Shown piece by piece: positions 45,852-54,594 of a stretch of DNA of 64,000 nt. The stretch is from NCBI RefSeq assembly GCF_022213955.1, contig NZ_JAKNTW010000031.1, positions 1 through 64,000 of the forward strand, read 5' to 3'. Every line of letters begins with the position of its first letter. Positions within the stretch are counted from its first letter, which is position 1. Both the position numbers and the translations under genes were made by a program. The notes beneath the pieces were generated by a model that was not told where the DNA came from, searched no databases, and saw nothing but the letters and a program-made list of their open reading frames with translations. This DNA is from Dolomitihabitans soli (GTDB lineage: Bacteria; Actinomycetota; Actinomycetes; Streptosporangiales; Streptosporangiaceae).

Positions 45852-46685
45852 ATGTCCGCTCACAGCGCCGAGACGATCGAGCACGCCTCGAACGCCCTGG
45901 ACGCGCCGGCCAAGCTGGAGTTGTCCGGGGTCGGCAAGGAGTTCCGTACCAAGCGGGCGAGCACCCACGCCCTGTCCGACATCAACCTGACGATCAGGGA
46001 CGGCGAGTTCGTGTCCCTGATCGGGCGGTCGGGGTGCGGCAAGACCACGTTGCTGCGCACGCTGGCCGGGCTGGTCAGCCCGACCACCGGCGAGATCCTG
46101 ATCGAGGGCAGGTCGCTCTGGAACGGCTCCAAGGTGGACTCCTCCGTGGTGTCCAAGCTCGGCGTCGTCTTCCAGGAGGCCAACCTGTTCCCCTGGTACA
46201 CCGTCGCCGACAACATCTCCCTCCCGTTGCGCCTTCGCGGGGACGGCAAGCAGGATCGGCGGGCCCGGGCCGACGAGCTCGCCGAACTCGTCGGTCTCAA
46301 GGGCTTCGAGAACTCCTACCCCCGCGAGCTGTCCGGCGGCATGCGCCAGCGGGTCGCGATCGCCAGGGCGCTGAGCATCCGGCCGAAGCTGCTGCTGATG
46401 GACGAGCCGTTCGGCGCGCTCGACGCGCTCACCCGGGAACGGATGAACCTCGAGTTGCAGCGCATCGCGCTGGCCACCAAGGCGACCGTCGTCTTCGTCA
46501 CCCACGACATCACCGAGGCGGTCTTCCTCGGTGACCGGGTGGTCCATCTGACGCCGCGGCCCGGCCGGATCCGCCAGATCAGGTCCATCGGCTTCGAGCG
46601 GCCGCGCAGCATCGACGTGCAGACCGAGCCGGAGTTCGGCGCGATCGTCCGCGACCTGCGCCACGCGCTCGACGAGGAGGAGTAG
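45852..46685 (+). CDS. ABC transporter ATPase, SsuB/TauB type
   Basis: A 277-residue ATPase with Walker A GRSGCGKTT, Q-loop FQEANLFPW, signature LSGGMRQRVAIARAL, Walker B LLLMDEPFGALD and switch VTHDITEAV. ATG 45852 has AAAGGAG upstream; ATG 45834 is possible but lacks a site. It powers the importer with the permease three bases downstream. Confidence 0.95.
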   Translation: MSAHSAETIEHASNALDAPAKLELSGVGKEFRTKRASTHALSDINLTIRDGEFVSLIGRSGCGKTTLLRTLAGLVSPTTGEILIEGRSLWNGSKVDSSVVSKLGVVFQEANLFPWYTVADNISLPLRLRGDGKQDRRARADELAELVGLKGFENSYPRELSGGMRQRVAIARALSIRPKLLLMDEPFGALDALTRERMNLELQRIALATKATVVFVTHDITEAVFLGDRVVHLTPRPGRIRQIRSIGFERPRSIDVQTEPEFGAIVRDLRHALDEEE

Positions 46686-46688
46686 GGC

Positions 46689-47486
46689 ATGTCGAAGGAA
46701 CGGTCCAAGAAACTGCTTCCCTGGATCAGCACGCCGTTGATCCTTTTGGTCTTCTTCCTCGCCTGGGACCTGTTCGTCCGCGTCTACGAGGTCTCCGAGC
46801 TGGTGCTGCCGCCTCCGCTGACGGTCTTCGAGAGCCTCGCGGAGGTCGTCGCCGACCCGGTGACCTGGGACCACGCCCGGGTCACGGCGATCGAGACCAT
46901 CGGCGGGTTCCTGATCGCCCTGGTGTGCGGCGTCGCGGCGGGAGTCGTCCTCGGCAAGGTGGCCTGGATGGAACGCAGCCTCCGGCCGATGATCGTCGCT
47001 TCCCAGGTCGTCCCGAAGGTGGCGCTGATCCCGCTGTTCGTCATCTGGTTCGGCTTCGGGATGACGTCCAAAGTGATCATCTCCGCGATGCTCGCCTTCT
47101 TCCCGATCATGCTCAACGTGCAGCTGGGAGTCCGGTCGGTGGAGGCCGGTCAGCGGGAGGTCATGCGGAGCCTCAGCGCCAGCAGGTGGCAGACGTTCAC
47201 CCATCTGGAGCTGAAGAGCACCATGCCGTACGTCTTCGCCGGGATGGAGGTCGGCATCGTCTTCGCGATCATCGGCACCATCGTCGGCGAGTATCTCGGC
47301 GGGAGCGAGGGCCTGGGCTATCTCGTGGTGCGGACGCTCAACGAACTGGACGCGCCCGCGCTGTTCGCGGTGATCATCCTGCTGTCGGTTCTCGGGCTGA
47401 TGTTGTACTTCGCCGTCCACGGCCTCAAGAGATTCTTCATCCCCTGGCACGAGTCGGTCTACAGCCAGCAGGACGTGAACCGATGA
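46689..47486 (+). CDS. ABC transporter permease, SsuC/TauC type
   Basis: A 265-residue permease with six helices and the family motif AFFPIMLNVQLGVRSVEAG and LGGSEGLGYLV near the end. The stop overlaps the ATG of the dehydratase gene by four bases, so transport and the first enzyme are coupled. Confidence 0.93.
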   Translation: MSKERSKKLLPWISTPLILLVFFLAWDLFVRVYEVSELVLPPPLTVFESLAEVVADPVTWDHARVTAIETIGGFLIALVCGVAAGVVLGKVAWMERSLRPMIVASQVVPKVALIPLFVIWFGFGMTSKVIISAMLAFFPIMLNVQLGVRSVEAGQREVMRSLSASRWQTFTHLELKSTMPYVFAGMEVGIVFAIIGTIVGEYLGGSEGLGYLVVRTLNELDAPALFAVIILLSVLGLMLYFAVHGLKRFFIPWHESVYSQQDVNR

Positions 47487-49186
47487 CAAGAGATCTGCGC
47501 AGCAACCTCCCGGTCGGCAGCCCGCGCTGGGCCACCAGACGCGCGCAGTGGCACGCGCTCGGGCTGACCGACGAGGACCTGACCAAGCCCAAGATCGCGA
47601 TCGTGAACTCGTCGTCCGAACTCGCTCCGTGCTTCAGCCACCTGGACCCCATCGCCGCCGCGGTGAAGGAGTCGGTCCAGGCCGCGGGCGGCGTGGCGTT
47701 CGAGATCCGGACCGTCGCGCCGACGGACTTCATCATGAGCGCGGGCGGCAGCGGCGGCTATGTCCTGTCGAGCCGTGACCTGCTGGCCAACGACATCGAG
47801 GCGGTGGTCGAGGGCGCCCAGCTCGACGGCATGGTCTGCCTGGCGTCGTGCGACAAGACGACCCCCGGTCAGATCATGGCCGCGGCCCGCCTCGACGTGC
47901 CGACCCTGGTCCTGTCCTGCGGCTACCAGAGCTGCGGGCGGCTCGACACGGGTGAACGGGTCGACATCGAGGAGGTCTTCCTGCAGGCGGGCCATCTGAA
48001 GTTCGGCGGAATCACCCTCGAGAGCCTGTGCGACATGAGTTCGCGCGCCATCACAGGGCCCGGCGTCTGCACCGGGATGGGCACCGCGAACTCCATGCAC
48101 GTCGTCGCCGAGGCGCTCGGCATGACGCTGCCGGGCTCGACCCCGGTGCGAGCGAACAGCGAACCCATGTGGCGGGCCGTCCGGGAGAGCGGCGCGGCGA
48201 TCGTCGAGGCGGTTCTCGCGGACCGCCGGCCGCGCACGATCCTGTCGCGCGCCGCGTTCGAGAACGCGGTGATGGCGGTGCTCGCGATCAGCGGCTCGAT
48301 CAACACCGTCAAGCACCTGCAGGCGATAGCCCGCGAGGCGGACACCGACATCGACGTGTACGGGTTGTTCGAAGAGTACGCCGCCACGATCCGGCCGCTG
48401 TCGGCCGTACGACCCAACGGCGAGGACACGATCGAGGAGTTCGAGGACGCGGGTGGCGCGCTCGCCGTACTCAAGCAGCTCGGCGACTCCCTGATCGGCG
48501 AGGCGCTCACCGTGACCGGGGAGACGATGGCGGCACGAGCGGCACGAGCGGTCGTGACGGACGCACAGGTCATCCGGCCGCTGACGGACCCGCGAGGCGA
48601 CCACCCGACCGTCGTGGTCATCCGCGGCTCGCTCGCACCGGAGACGGCGATCGTGAAGCTGTCGGTCAGCGAGGTCCGGGCCCCGGCCTTCGAGGGCACC
48701 GCCCGCGTCTTCGACGACGCCCCGTCGGCGATCTCCGCCATCGAGAGCGGTGTGGTGCGGCCGGGCGACGTCCTGGTCCTGCGCGGGCTCGGCCCGGTGG
48801 GCACACCCGGCATGGGCATGGCCTCCCAGACCGTCTTCGCGCTCAACGGCGCGGGCCTGACGGAACAGGTCGCCGTGGTGACCGACGGACAGCTGTCCGG
48901 GCTGGTCAACAAGGGAATCGTCGTCGGCGAGGTCGCGCCGGAGGGGGTGCTGCCCGGCCCGCTCGGCGTGGTCGCGGACGGCGACACGATCTCGATCGAC
49001 CTGACCGCGCGCCGTGCGGACCTGCTGGTCGAGGAGGCGGAGCTGGAACGGCGCCACGGAGAGCGCGCGCGGCACCAGGTCCCCGGCGGGAAGTCCGGCT
49101 GGCTGCCGGTCTACGCGAGGTCGGTCGAGCCGCATCCGCACGGCGCGACGCTCCGCGGCAACGATCTCCCCGCGACCCGCGCCTGA
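47483..49186 (+). CDS. IlvD/Edd-family dehydratase
   Basis: A 567-residue Fe-S dehydratase. The ligand cysteines are Cys50 (SELAPCFSH), Cys123 (LASCDKTTPG) and Cys196 (GVCTGMGTANSM); LTGP-like and GLVNKGIVVGEVAPE segments are present. It is distinct from the sugar-acid dehydratase at 32071 and, being in a catabolic operon beside a transporter, is unlikely to be the biosynthetic dihydroxy-acid dehydratase. It should remove water from an imported or oxidised hydroxy acid. Additional cysteines (SCGYQSCG, SLCDMSS) are not typical cluster ligands. Confidence 0.9.
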   Translation: MTRDLRSNLPVGSPRWATRRAQWHALGLTDEDLTKPKIAIVNSSSELAPCFSHLDPIAAAVKESVQAAGGVAFEIRTVAPTDFIMSAGGSGGYVLSSRDLLANDIEAVVEGAQLDGMVCLASCDKTTPGQIMAAARLDVPTLVLSCGYQSCGRLDTGERVDIEEVFLQAGHLKFGGITLESLCDMSSRAITGPGVCTGMGTANSMHVVAEALGMTLPGSTPVRANSEPMWRAVRESGAAIVEAVLADRRPRTILSRAAFENAVMAVLAISGSINTVKHLQAIAREADTDIDVYGLFEEYAATIRPLSAVRPNGEDTIEEFEDAGGALAVLKQLGDSLIGEALTVTGETMAARAARAVVTDAQVIRPLTDPRGDHPTVVVIRGSLAPETAIVKLSVSEVRAPAFEGTARVFDDAPSAISAIESGVVRPGDVLVLRGLGPVGTPGMGMASQTVFALNGAGLTEQVAVVTDGQLSGLVNKGIVVGEVAPEGVLPGPLGVVADGDTISIDLTARRADLLVEEAELERRHGERARHQVPGGKSGWLPVYARSVEPHPHGATLRGNDLPATRA

Positions 49187-49217
49187 CCACGCCGCGCCGA
49201 ATCCTCCAGGAGAACAG

Positions 49218-50507
49218 ATGCCCCACCCACTCACCGAGCTGAAGATCAACACCGTCACCAAGCCGGACGGCAACCCGGCCGAGGACCTCGCCGCCGACAT
49301 CTGCGTGGTCGGAGCAGGCATCTCCGGCCTGTCCGCCGCTGTGGAGGCCCGCCGGCTGGGCCGCTCCGTCGTGCTCGTCGACGCCCTGCCCGTCCTCGGC
49401 GGGCAGTGCGTGAACTCGCTCATCGGGCTGTTCTGCGGCGTGTACGGCAACGGCCCGGAGTACCGCCGGCTCACGCATGGGATCTTCGACCCGATGTTCG
49501 AGGACCTGGGCAGGACGAACGACATCCACTTCAACAAGGGCCACACGATCACCGTCAGCTACGATGAGGTCGCCCTCGGCCGGTGGATCGAGAACCTCGT
49601 GCAGTCGCTCGGGATCCAGGTCGTCCTCGGGGCCTCCGTGCTCGACGTCGACGCGAGCGACGGCCAGATCCGGCGCACCACCTTCTCCACGCGGCACGGC
49701 CTGGTCCGGGTGCGCGCGACCGGTTTCGTCGACGCCAGTGGCGACGCCTCCCTGACGTGGGAGGCCGGCATGCCGTGCCGGGTCCCGGAGCGCACGGTCT
49801 GGGGTTCGCAGCAGATCCGCCTGGAGAACCTGCGTGAGGAGTTCAAGCCTGAGCCCGCCGAGCTGGTCGCCAGGGTCGAGGAGAAGGCGGAGCGGTACGG
49901 GCTCGTACGCCGTGACGGCCTCGCGTTCTTCTTCCCCGGCCGGAACACGGCGGTGATGAACATGACGCACGTCGAGGCGCCCCTCGAAGCGGTCCGGGCG
50001 GCCGCGGCGCAGCTCGAAGGGCGGGCGCAGGCCGACCGCGTCGTGGAGTTCCTGCGCGTGGAGTTCCCCAAGGCGTTCGGCGAGGCGAAGGTCCGCAGCT
50101 ACGGCTTCCCCGGTCGCCGGCAGACCCGCTGGATCGCCGCCCTCCACCAGTTGAGCGTGGAGGAGGTCAGGTCCGGTGTCCGGTTCGAGGACGCGGTCGC
50201 CCGTACGGCGTGGCCCATCGAGCTGCACGACCGGGTGGAGGGATACGTGTGGGAGATGTACGACTCCGACCACGTGCACTATGTCCCGCTGCGCAGCCTG
50301 ATACCGATCGGTGCGCACAACCTCGTCGCGGCCGGCCGCTGCGTCGACGGCGACGCCGCCGCCCTGTCCAGCGTCCGGGTGATGGGGCCCTGCGCCGCCA
50401 TGGGAGTCGGCGCGGCGAACGCGCTCGACCTCGCGGGCGAGGGCAGCGTCCAGGAGATCGACCGGGCCGAGCTGCGCCGCCGCGTCCACGACAACGTCGA
50501 CAGCTAG
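49218..50507 (+). CDS. FAD-dependent oxidoreductase
   Basis: A 429-residue flavoprotein of the FAD_oxidored (PF12831) type. The dinucleotide motif VVGAGISGLSAAVEARRLG is at ~30-48, followed by LGGQCVNSLIGLFCG; the C-terminal FAD segment is NLVAAGRCVDGDAAALSSVRVMGPCAAMG. ATG 49218 has CAGGAGAA upstream. It lies between the IlvD/Edd dehydratase and aconitase-X genes and probably oxidises an alcohol or amine intermediate of that pathway. The reaction is unknown. Confidence 0.88.
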   Translation: MPHPLTELKINTVTKPDGNPAEDLAADICVVGAGISGLSAAVEARRLGRSVVLVDALPVLGGQCVNSLIGLFCGVYGNGPEYRRLTHGIFDPMFEDLGRTNDIHFNKGHTITVSYDEVALGRWIENLVQSLGIQVVLGASVLDVDASDGQIRRTTFSTRHGLVRVRATGFVDASGDASLTWEAGMPCRVPERTVWGSQQIRLENLREEFKPEPAELVARVEEKAERYGLVRRDGLAFFFPGRNTAVMNMTHVEAPLEAVRAAAAQLEGRAQADRVVEFLRVEFPKAFGEAKVRSYGFPGRRQTRWIAALHQLSVEEVRSGVRFEDAVARTAWPIELHDRVEGYVWEMYDSDHVHYVPLRSLIPIGAHNLVAAGRCVDGDAAALSSVRVMGPCAAMGVGAANALDLAGEGSVQEIDRAELRRRVHDNVDS

Positions 50508-50519
50508 GTCGACAGCTAG
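50496..50519 (+). repeat. Tandem 12-base duplication at a stop codon
   Basis: GTCGACAGCTAG occurs twice in direct tandem at 50496-50507 and 50508-50519. The first copy ends with the stop codon of the oxidoreductase gene; the second supplies part of the ribosome-binding site (TAGGAGG) of the aconitase-X gene. It looks like a small slippage duplication. Confidence 0.9.
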
Positions 50520-50527
50520 GAGGCACC

Positions 50528-51808
50528 GTGAAATTGGCGGATGACGAGAAGGCGATGCGGGACGGCGCGGAGGGGCCGGCGGTCGCCGCCGCGATGGACC
50601 TCCTGGTCCGTTACGGCGAGGCGCTCGGGGCCGAGCGTCTCTGCGACACCCGCAACGTCGCCGGGACCATGACCCAGCCGTCGCCGGTGAAGGCCAAGCT
50701 GGTCAGCGAGGGCGGCTGGAACAAGTCCTTCTCGGTGATCAACCTCGACAGCGACGACGACTTCGAGATCCCGCACATGCGGGTGCCCACCTGCCAGCTG
50801 CAGCACGGGTTCAGCGACGACGCGCTCGGGATCGCGCCCTACCCGCAGAGCATGGTCGAGCTCCAGGGAGACGCCGAGTCGTTCTACGGCGCGCACGGCG
50901 TCAACATCCTCGCCACCTGCACGCCGTACCAGGTGGGAAACCTTCCGGTGCGGGGCGAGCACTGCGCCTGGATGGAGTCCTCCGCGGTGGTCTACTGCAA
51001 CTCCGTGCTCGGCGCCCGTACCAACTGCGAGGGCACCGCCTCGACGGGGGCGGCGAGCCTGACGGGGAAGATCCCCTATTGGGGGAACCATCTGGCGGGG
51101 AACCGCTACGGCACCCACCTGATCGAATCGGCCGTGCCGGTGGAGGGGTTCCTCGACTGGGGGATGTTCGGCTATTTCGTGGGTGACATCGTGCAGGAGA
51201 ACCGTCCGGTGGTGACCGGTGACCTGCGGCAGCCCGACATGACCGACCTCAAGCACTTCGGGGCGGCGACGGCGTCATCCGGAGGCGTGGAGATTTACCA
51301 CATTCCCGGCATCACACCCGAGGCGCCGACGGTCGAGGCCGCGTTCGGCGGGCGACGGACACCGGACAAAATCGTGTACGGCGAGCGCGAGCGGCGAGCG
51401 GTCTACGAGACGCTGAACAACCAGGGCGAGTCCACCGACGTCGACTTCATCCTCCTCGGGTGCCCGCACGCCTCGCTCGACCAGATCGCCAGGGCGGCTC
51501 AGGCTCTCGAAGGCAGGAAGCTCAACCCGGGCACCGAGTTGTGGCTCATGACCCCGCGCGCGCTGCGGAGCGTCGCGGACCGCAACGGCTACACCGAGAT
51601 CATCCGCAAGGCCGGAGGACGGATCCTGACCGACTCGTGCCCGGCGATGTCGAAGTCCGCACCCGAGGGCACCCGCGTCTTCGCCACCGACTCGGCGAAA
51701 CAGGCGCACTATCTCCCTGCGATCCTGGGCATCGAGGCCTGGTTCGGGACCCTGGAAGACTGCATCGACGCGGCCGTCACCGGAACCTGGCGAGGAGAAC
51801 TGCGATGA
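50528..51808 (+). CDS. Aconitase X (AcnX) catalytic large subunit
   Basis: A 426-residue AcnX domain protein (PF04412), a divergent relative of aconitase using an Fe-S cluster. GTG 50528 follows AGGAGG. Typical segments are CDTRNVAGTMTQP-like substrate region near the N-terminus, ATCTPYQVGNLPVRGEHCAW, SSAVVYCNSVLGARTNCEG, LLGCPHASLDQI and LTDSCPAMS; Cys residues in the last two fit cluster ligands. Known bacterial members are cis-3-hydroxy-L-proline dehydratases; archaeal ones act on mevalonate 5-phosphate. Its stop overlaps the small-subunit ATG. The linked enzymes do not match the known hydroxyproline set, so another substrate is possible. Confidence 0.92.
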   Translation: MKLADDEKAMRDGAEGPAVAAAMDLLVRYGEALGAERLCDTRNVAGTMTQPSPVKAKLVSEGGWNKSFSVINLDSDDDFEIPHMRVPTCQLQHGFSDDALGIAPYPQSMVELQGDAESFYGAHGVNILATCTPYQVGNLPVRGEHCAWMESSAVVYCNSVLGARTNCEGTASTGAASLTGKIPYWGNHLAGNRYGTHLIESAVPVEGFLDWGMFGYFVGDIVQENRPVVTGDLRQPDMTDLKHFGAATASSGGVEIYHIPGITPEAPTVEAAFGGRRTPDKIVYGERERRAVYETLNNQGESTDVDFILLGCPHASLDQIARAAQALEGRKLNPGTELWLMTPRALRSVADRNGYTEIIRKAGGRILTDSCPAMSKSAPEGTRVFATDSAKQAHYLPAILGIEAWFGTLEDCIDAAVTGTWRGELR

Positions 51809-52224
51809 CCATCACGATCGAGGGCCGTGGCATCGTGCCCGGCTACGCCGAGGGGGAGGCGCTGGTCTCCCGCGAGACCATCTCGGGCTGGGGCGGCATC
51901 GACCCCGCGACCGGGACCGTCATCGAGCGCAGGCACGAGCTGTTCGGAGTCTGCTTCACCGGGAAGGTGCTCGTCTTCCCCGGCGCCAAGGGCTCCTCGG
52001 GGTGGTCGGGTTTCTTCCAGAGCACCCGTCTGCTCGGCACCGCGCCGCTCGCGATGGTCTTCACCACGCTGTCCACGAAGTCCGCGCTGGGCGCGGTGGT
52101 CACCCGGGTCCCGACCGTCTCCGAGTTCGACGGGGATCCGGTGGAGATCATCCGGACCGGCGACTGGGTCACCGTCGACGCCGACCGGGGCATCGTCACC
52201 GTGCACCCCGATCGACGGGGCTAG
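51805..52224 (+). CDS. Aconitase X swivel-domain small subunit (DUF126)
   Basis: A 139-residue AcnX small subunit (PF01989-like). ATG 51805 overlaps the large-subunit stop by four bases, which fits an equimolar complex. The motif GAKGSSGWSG at ~63-72 corresponds to the Gly/Ser-rich loop with the catalytic Ser of the family, though the usual form is GSSSGS. It opens with RGIVPGYAEGEALVS, a strongly conserved start. Confidence 0.92.
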   Translation: MTITIEGRGIVPGYAEGEALVSRETISGWGGIDPATGTVIERRHELFGVCFTGKVLVFPGAKGSSGWSGFFQSTRLLGTAPLAMVFTTLSTKSALGAVVTRVPTVSEFDGDPVEIIRTGDWVTVDADRGIVTVHPDRRG

Positions 52225-52322
52225 TGGGTCTACCAGGGCTCAGCGGGTCGCGCGAAAGGGATCCAGGCCGGCCGGCCGCAGACGATGGTGGCGGGGACCG
52301 AACGGCCTCGGCTGCGGCGGGC

Positions 52323-53270
52323 TCACAGGTCGAGGACCAGCCGGCTGCCCCGGCAGCGTGAGACGCAGATCAGCATGCTCTCGTTCGCGGCCCGCTCCTC
52401 CTCGGTGAGGATCGAGTCGCGATGGTCCGCCTCGCCGTCGAGGATGTCGGTCTCGCAGGTGCCGCAGGTGCCCTCGGTGCAGGAGTACAGCACCTGCACG
52501 CCGGCGTCCTGGACGGTCTGCAGGATGGTGCGGCCCGCGGGCACGGTCAGCGTCAGTCCGGAGCGTCGCAGGACCAGCTCGAAGGAGTCCGCGACCGCGT
52601 CGGGGCCGGGCTCCCTGGGCTTGAACCGCTCCACGTGCAGCGCGCCGGACGGCCACGTGCGGCACCGCTCCTCGACGGCGTTCAGCAGCGGCTCCGGGCC
52701 GCAGCAGTAGACCAGGGTGCCGGGGGCCGGCTCGGCCAGGAACGACGCGAGGTCCAGCAGGCCGTGTTCGTCCTCTGGCGAGATACGCACCCGGTCGCCT
52801 CGGGCGGCCAGCCGGTCCGCGAACGCCATCGAGCTCCGGGTGCGCCCGCCGTACAGGAGCGTCCAGTCGGCGCCGGCGGCCTGCGCGGCGGCGGTCATCG
52901 GGAGTATCGGCGTGATCCCGATGCCGCCCGCGATGAACAGGTAGCGGGGGGCGGTGCGTAGCGCGAAGTGGTTGCGCGGGCCCCGGACCAGGACGGGCGT
53001 GCCCTCGGTGAGGTTTTCGTGGACGTATGCGGAGCCGCCTCGCCCGGCGGGCTCGCGGAGCACGGCGACCTGCCAGGCGGCGAGGTCCGCCGGGTCGCCG
53101 CACAGGGAGTACTGGCGAGTCGGCCCGCCGTCCATGACGAGGTCGATGTGGGCGCCGGGCTCCCAGCGGGGCAGGGGCTCGCCCGCCGGGTGACGCAGGG
53201 TCAGGGAAACCACGTCCGCGGCCTCCCGGGTCCGGCGGCTGACGACCAGCTTGCTCTCGTACTCGGTCAT
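52323..53270 (-). CDS. Oxygenase reductase (VanB-like: flavin, NAD and 2Fe-2S domains)
   Basis: A 315-residue class IA reductase. The N-terminal flavin domain has the RQYSLCG motif (~53-59), the NAD domain has FIAGGIGITPILPM and YCCGPEPLL, and the C-terminal plant-type ferredoxin has CTEGTCGTCETDILDG with a final Cys in MLICVSRC. It passes electrons from NAD(P)H to the Rieske oxygenase encoded upstream. The start ATG overlaps the stop of a 55-residue protein by four bases. Confidence 0.92.
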   Translation of the reverse strand: MTEYESKLVVSRRTREAADVVSLTLRHPAGEPLPRWEPGAHIDLVMDGGPTRQYSLCGDPADLAAWQVAVLREPAGRGGSAYVHENLTEGTPVLVRGPRNHFALRTAPRYLFIAGGIGITPILPMTAAAQAAGADWTLLYGGRTRSSMAFADRLAARGDRVRISPEDEHGLLDLASFLAEPAPGTLVYCCGPEPLLNAVEERCRTWPSGALHVERFKPREPGPDAVADSFELVLRRSGLTLTVPAGRTILQTVQDAGVQVLYSCTEGTCGTCETDILDGEADHRDSILTEEERAANESMLICVSRCRGSRLVLDL

Positions 53271-53434
53271 CGAGGCTCCGCTCCGTGGCCCACCGGGTGG
53301 GCGAGCATCCACTCCCACATCTCGACCGGGTCCTGTCCCGACCGCTCCGCGCCGCAGTGGCACAGGCCGTGCAGGGTGTCGGTGCCGGGGACCCAGTCGA
53401 TCCGGTAGACCTCGGTGGTGGGCGGGCCGCTCAT
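53267..53434 (-). CDS. Small CxCG protein between Rieske oxygenase and reductase
   Basis: A 55-residue frame with ATG at 53434 overlapping the oxygenase stop by four bases (ATGA) and ending in a TGA that overlaps the reductase ATG by four bases. It contains LHGLCHCGAE with Cys25 and Cys27, preceded by VYRIDWVPGTD and followed by DPVEMWEWMLAHPVGH. Back-to-back overlaps on both sides, correct codon bias and hydrophobic/Trp-rich pattern argue that it is real. The CxCG turn with downstream His residues could bind a metal, but no family is recognised. It may help assemble or regulate the oxygenase, or be a small accessory electron carrier or chaperone; this is inference. Confidence 0.75.
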   Translation of the reverse strand: MSGPPTTEVYRIDWVPGTDTLHGLCHCGAERSGQDPVEMWEWMLAHPVGHGAEPR

Positions 53435-54498
53435 CGCGCCGGGGCCGGTACGGGAACGGACGGTCCCGCTCCCTCGGCGGCGAGCCTGGCCAGGATCCGG
53501 CGGGCGGCGAGGCCACCGGTGTCGATGTTGATGCTGAGCTCCTGGTAGCCCTCCGGCTCGGTGTCCAGGGCCTTCTGCAGCAGGTTGAGCGCGTCCACGT
53601 CCTGCATGACGACGGTCCGGTTGAAATCGTGCAGGAAGGTGGTGACCTCCTCGTCGTCCTGCGCGAAGTCACGGGAGACACACCAGAAGTCGTACACGTG
53701 ACCGTCGGTGGACGGGGTGATGGCGTAGGTGATCTCGACGTGGAAGGCGTGGCTGTCGTCGCCGTCGGGGCCGGGGAGCACGCCGACCGGGGCGATCCGG
53801 CTGTGCAGCAGGTAAAGGCACGGGGCGTGATACTCGATGTCCTGCCAGCGGGTGATGCGGCCCTCGATGCCGGTGGAGCGGGCGTAGAACGGCGGACACT
53901 CCGCGTCGTCCATGTGCCTGCTGACCCGCACGATCCCGGCGCCCTCGTCGACCTCGGTGGTCGTCGGCGTCTCCGCGACCTCGGGGGTGCCGATGTAGCC
54001 GCCGTGCAGATAGGTCTCGTGCGAGAGGTCCATCAGGTTGTCCACGAGCAGGCCGTAGCCGGCGTCGATCGGCTCCATGCCGCCGACGGTGGTCCACCCC
54101 GGGTCGGCCAGGTGCTTCGCGCGGGGGACGGCCCCCGGGTCGGCGAGCGCGGGGTCGCCGATCCACACCCACACGAAGGAGTCCTGCTCCACGACGGGGT
54201 AGGAGTTCACCCGCGCGGTCCGCGGGATACGTTTCTGGCCGGGCACGTACACGCAGGTGCCGGTCGTGTCGTAGGTGAAGCCGTGGTAGCCGCAGACCAC
54301 CCTGTCGCCGTCGAGGCGGCCGGCGGTCAGCGGGAAGCGCCGGTGCACGCACCGGTCGGCGAGTGCGACGACCGTGCCGGTCTCCTCGGACCGGTAGAAG
54401 GCGACCGGCTCGTTGAGGATCGTGCGTCCCAGCAGGTCACGGCCGACCTCGCGGCCGTAGGCGGCGACGTACCACTGGTTCCTGGCGAAGGCTGTCAT
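53431..54498 (-). CDS. Rieske non-heme iron oxygenase (VanA-like)
   Basis: A 355-residue oxygenase alpha subunit. The Rieske 2Fe-2S motif is CVHRRFP...CGYHG (residues ~48-73), and the mononuclear iron ligands appear in DNLMDLSHETYLHGG (two His plus a later Asp). It resembles vanillate O-demethylase and related aromatic demethylases/hydroxylases ("aromatic ring-hydroxylating dioxygenase subunit alpha"). ATG 54498 has GGGAGC upstream. The next two genes on the same strand are the small CxCG protein and the reductase. The likely substrate is an aromatic acid or ether. Confidence 0.92.
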   Translation of the reverse strand: MTAFARNQWYVAAYGREVGRDLLGRTILNEPVAFYRSEETGTVVALADRCVHRRFPLTAGRLDGDRVVCGYHGFTYDTTGTCVYVPGQKRIPRTARVNSYPVVEQDSFVWVWIGDPALADPGAVPRAKHLADPGWTTVGGMEPIDAGYGLLVDNLMDLSHETYLHGGYIGTPEVAETPTTTEVDEGAGIVRVSRHMDDAECPPFYARSTGIEGRITRWQDIEYHAPCLYLLHSRIAPVGVLPGPDGDDSHAFHVEITYAITPSTDGHVYDFWCVSRDFAQDDEEVTTFLHDFNRTVVMQDVDALNLLQKALDTEPEGYQELSINIDTGGLAARRILARLAAEGAGPSVPVPAPAR

Positions 54499-54572
54499 GA
54501 CGCTCCCGTCCGTTCTCAACGGTTTGGCAGAGGACCAGCATCGGGACGGGCGCCGCACCGCGGCAACACGTC

Positions 54573-54587
54573 TTCCATGTGGCGGAA
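54573..54587. promoter_or_regulatory. IclR-type palindrome TTCC-N7-GGAA (site 2)
   Basis: TTCCATGTGGCGGAA, 75 bases upstream of the Rieske oxygenase start. It shares the TTCC-N7-GGAA form and size with site 1 (44652-44666), the putative site next to the other IclR paralogue. Confidence 0.4.
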
Positions 54588-54594
54588 GGCTCCG

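Noticed and set aside
45741-47489. 582-codon minus-strand frame opposite the ABC ATPase and permease
   Set aside because: Shadow frame, rich in Asp, His, Arg and Gln, spanning two real genes.
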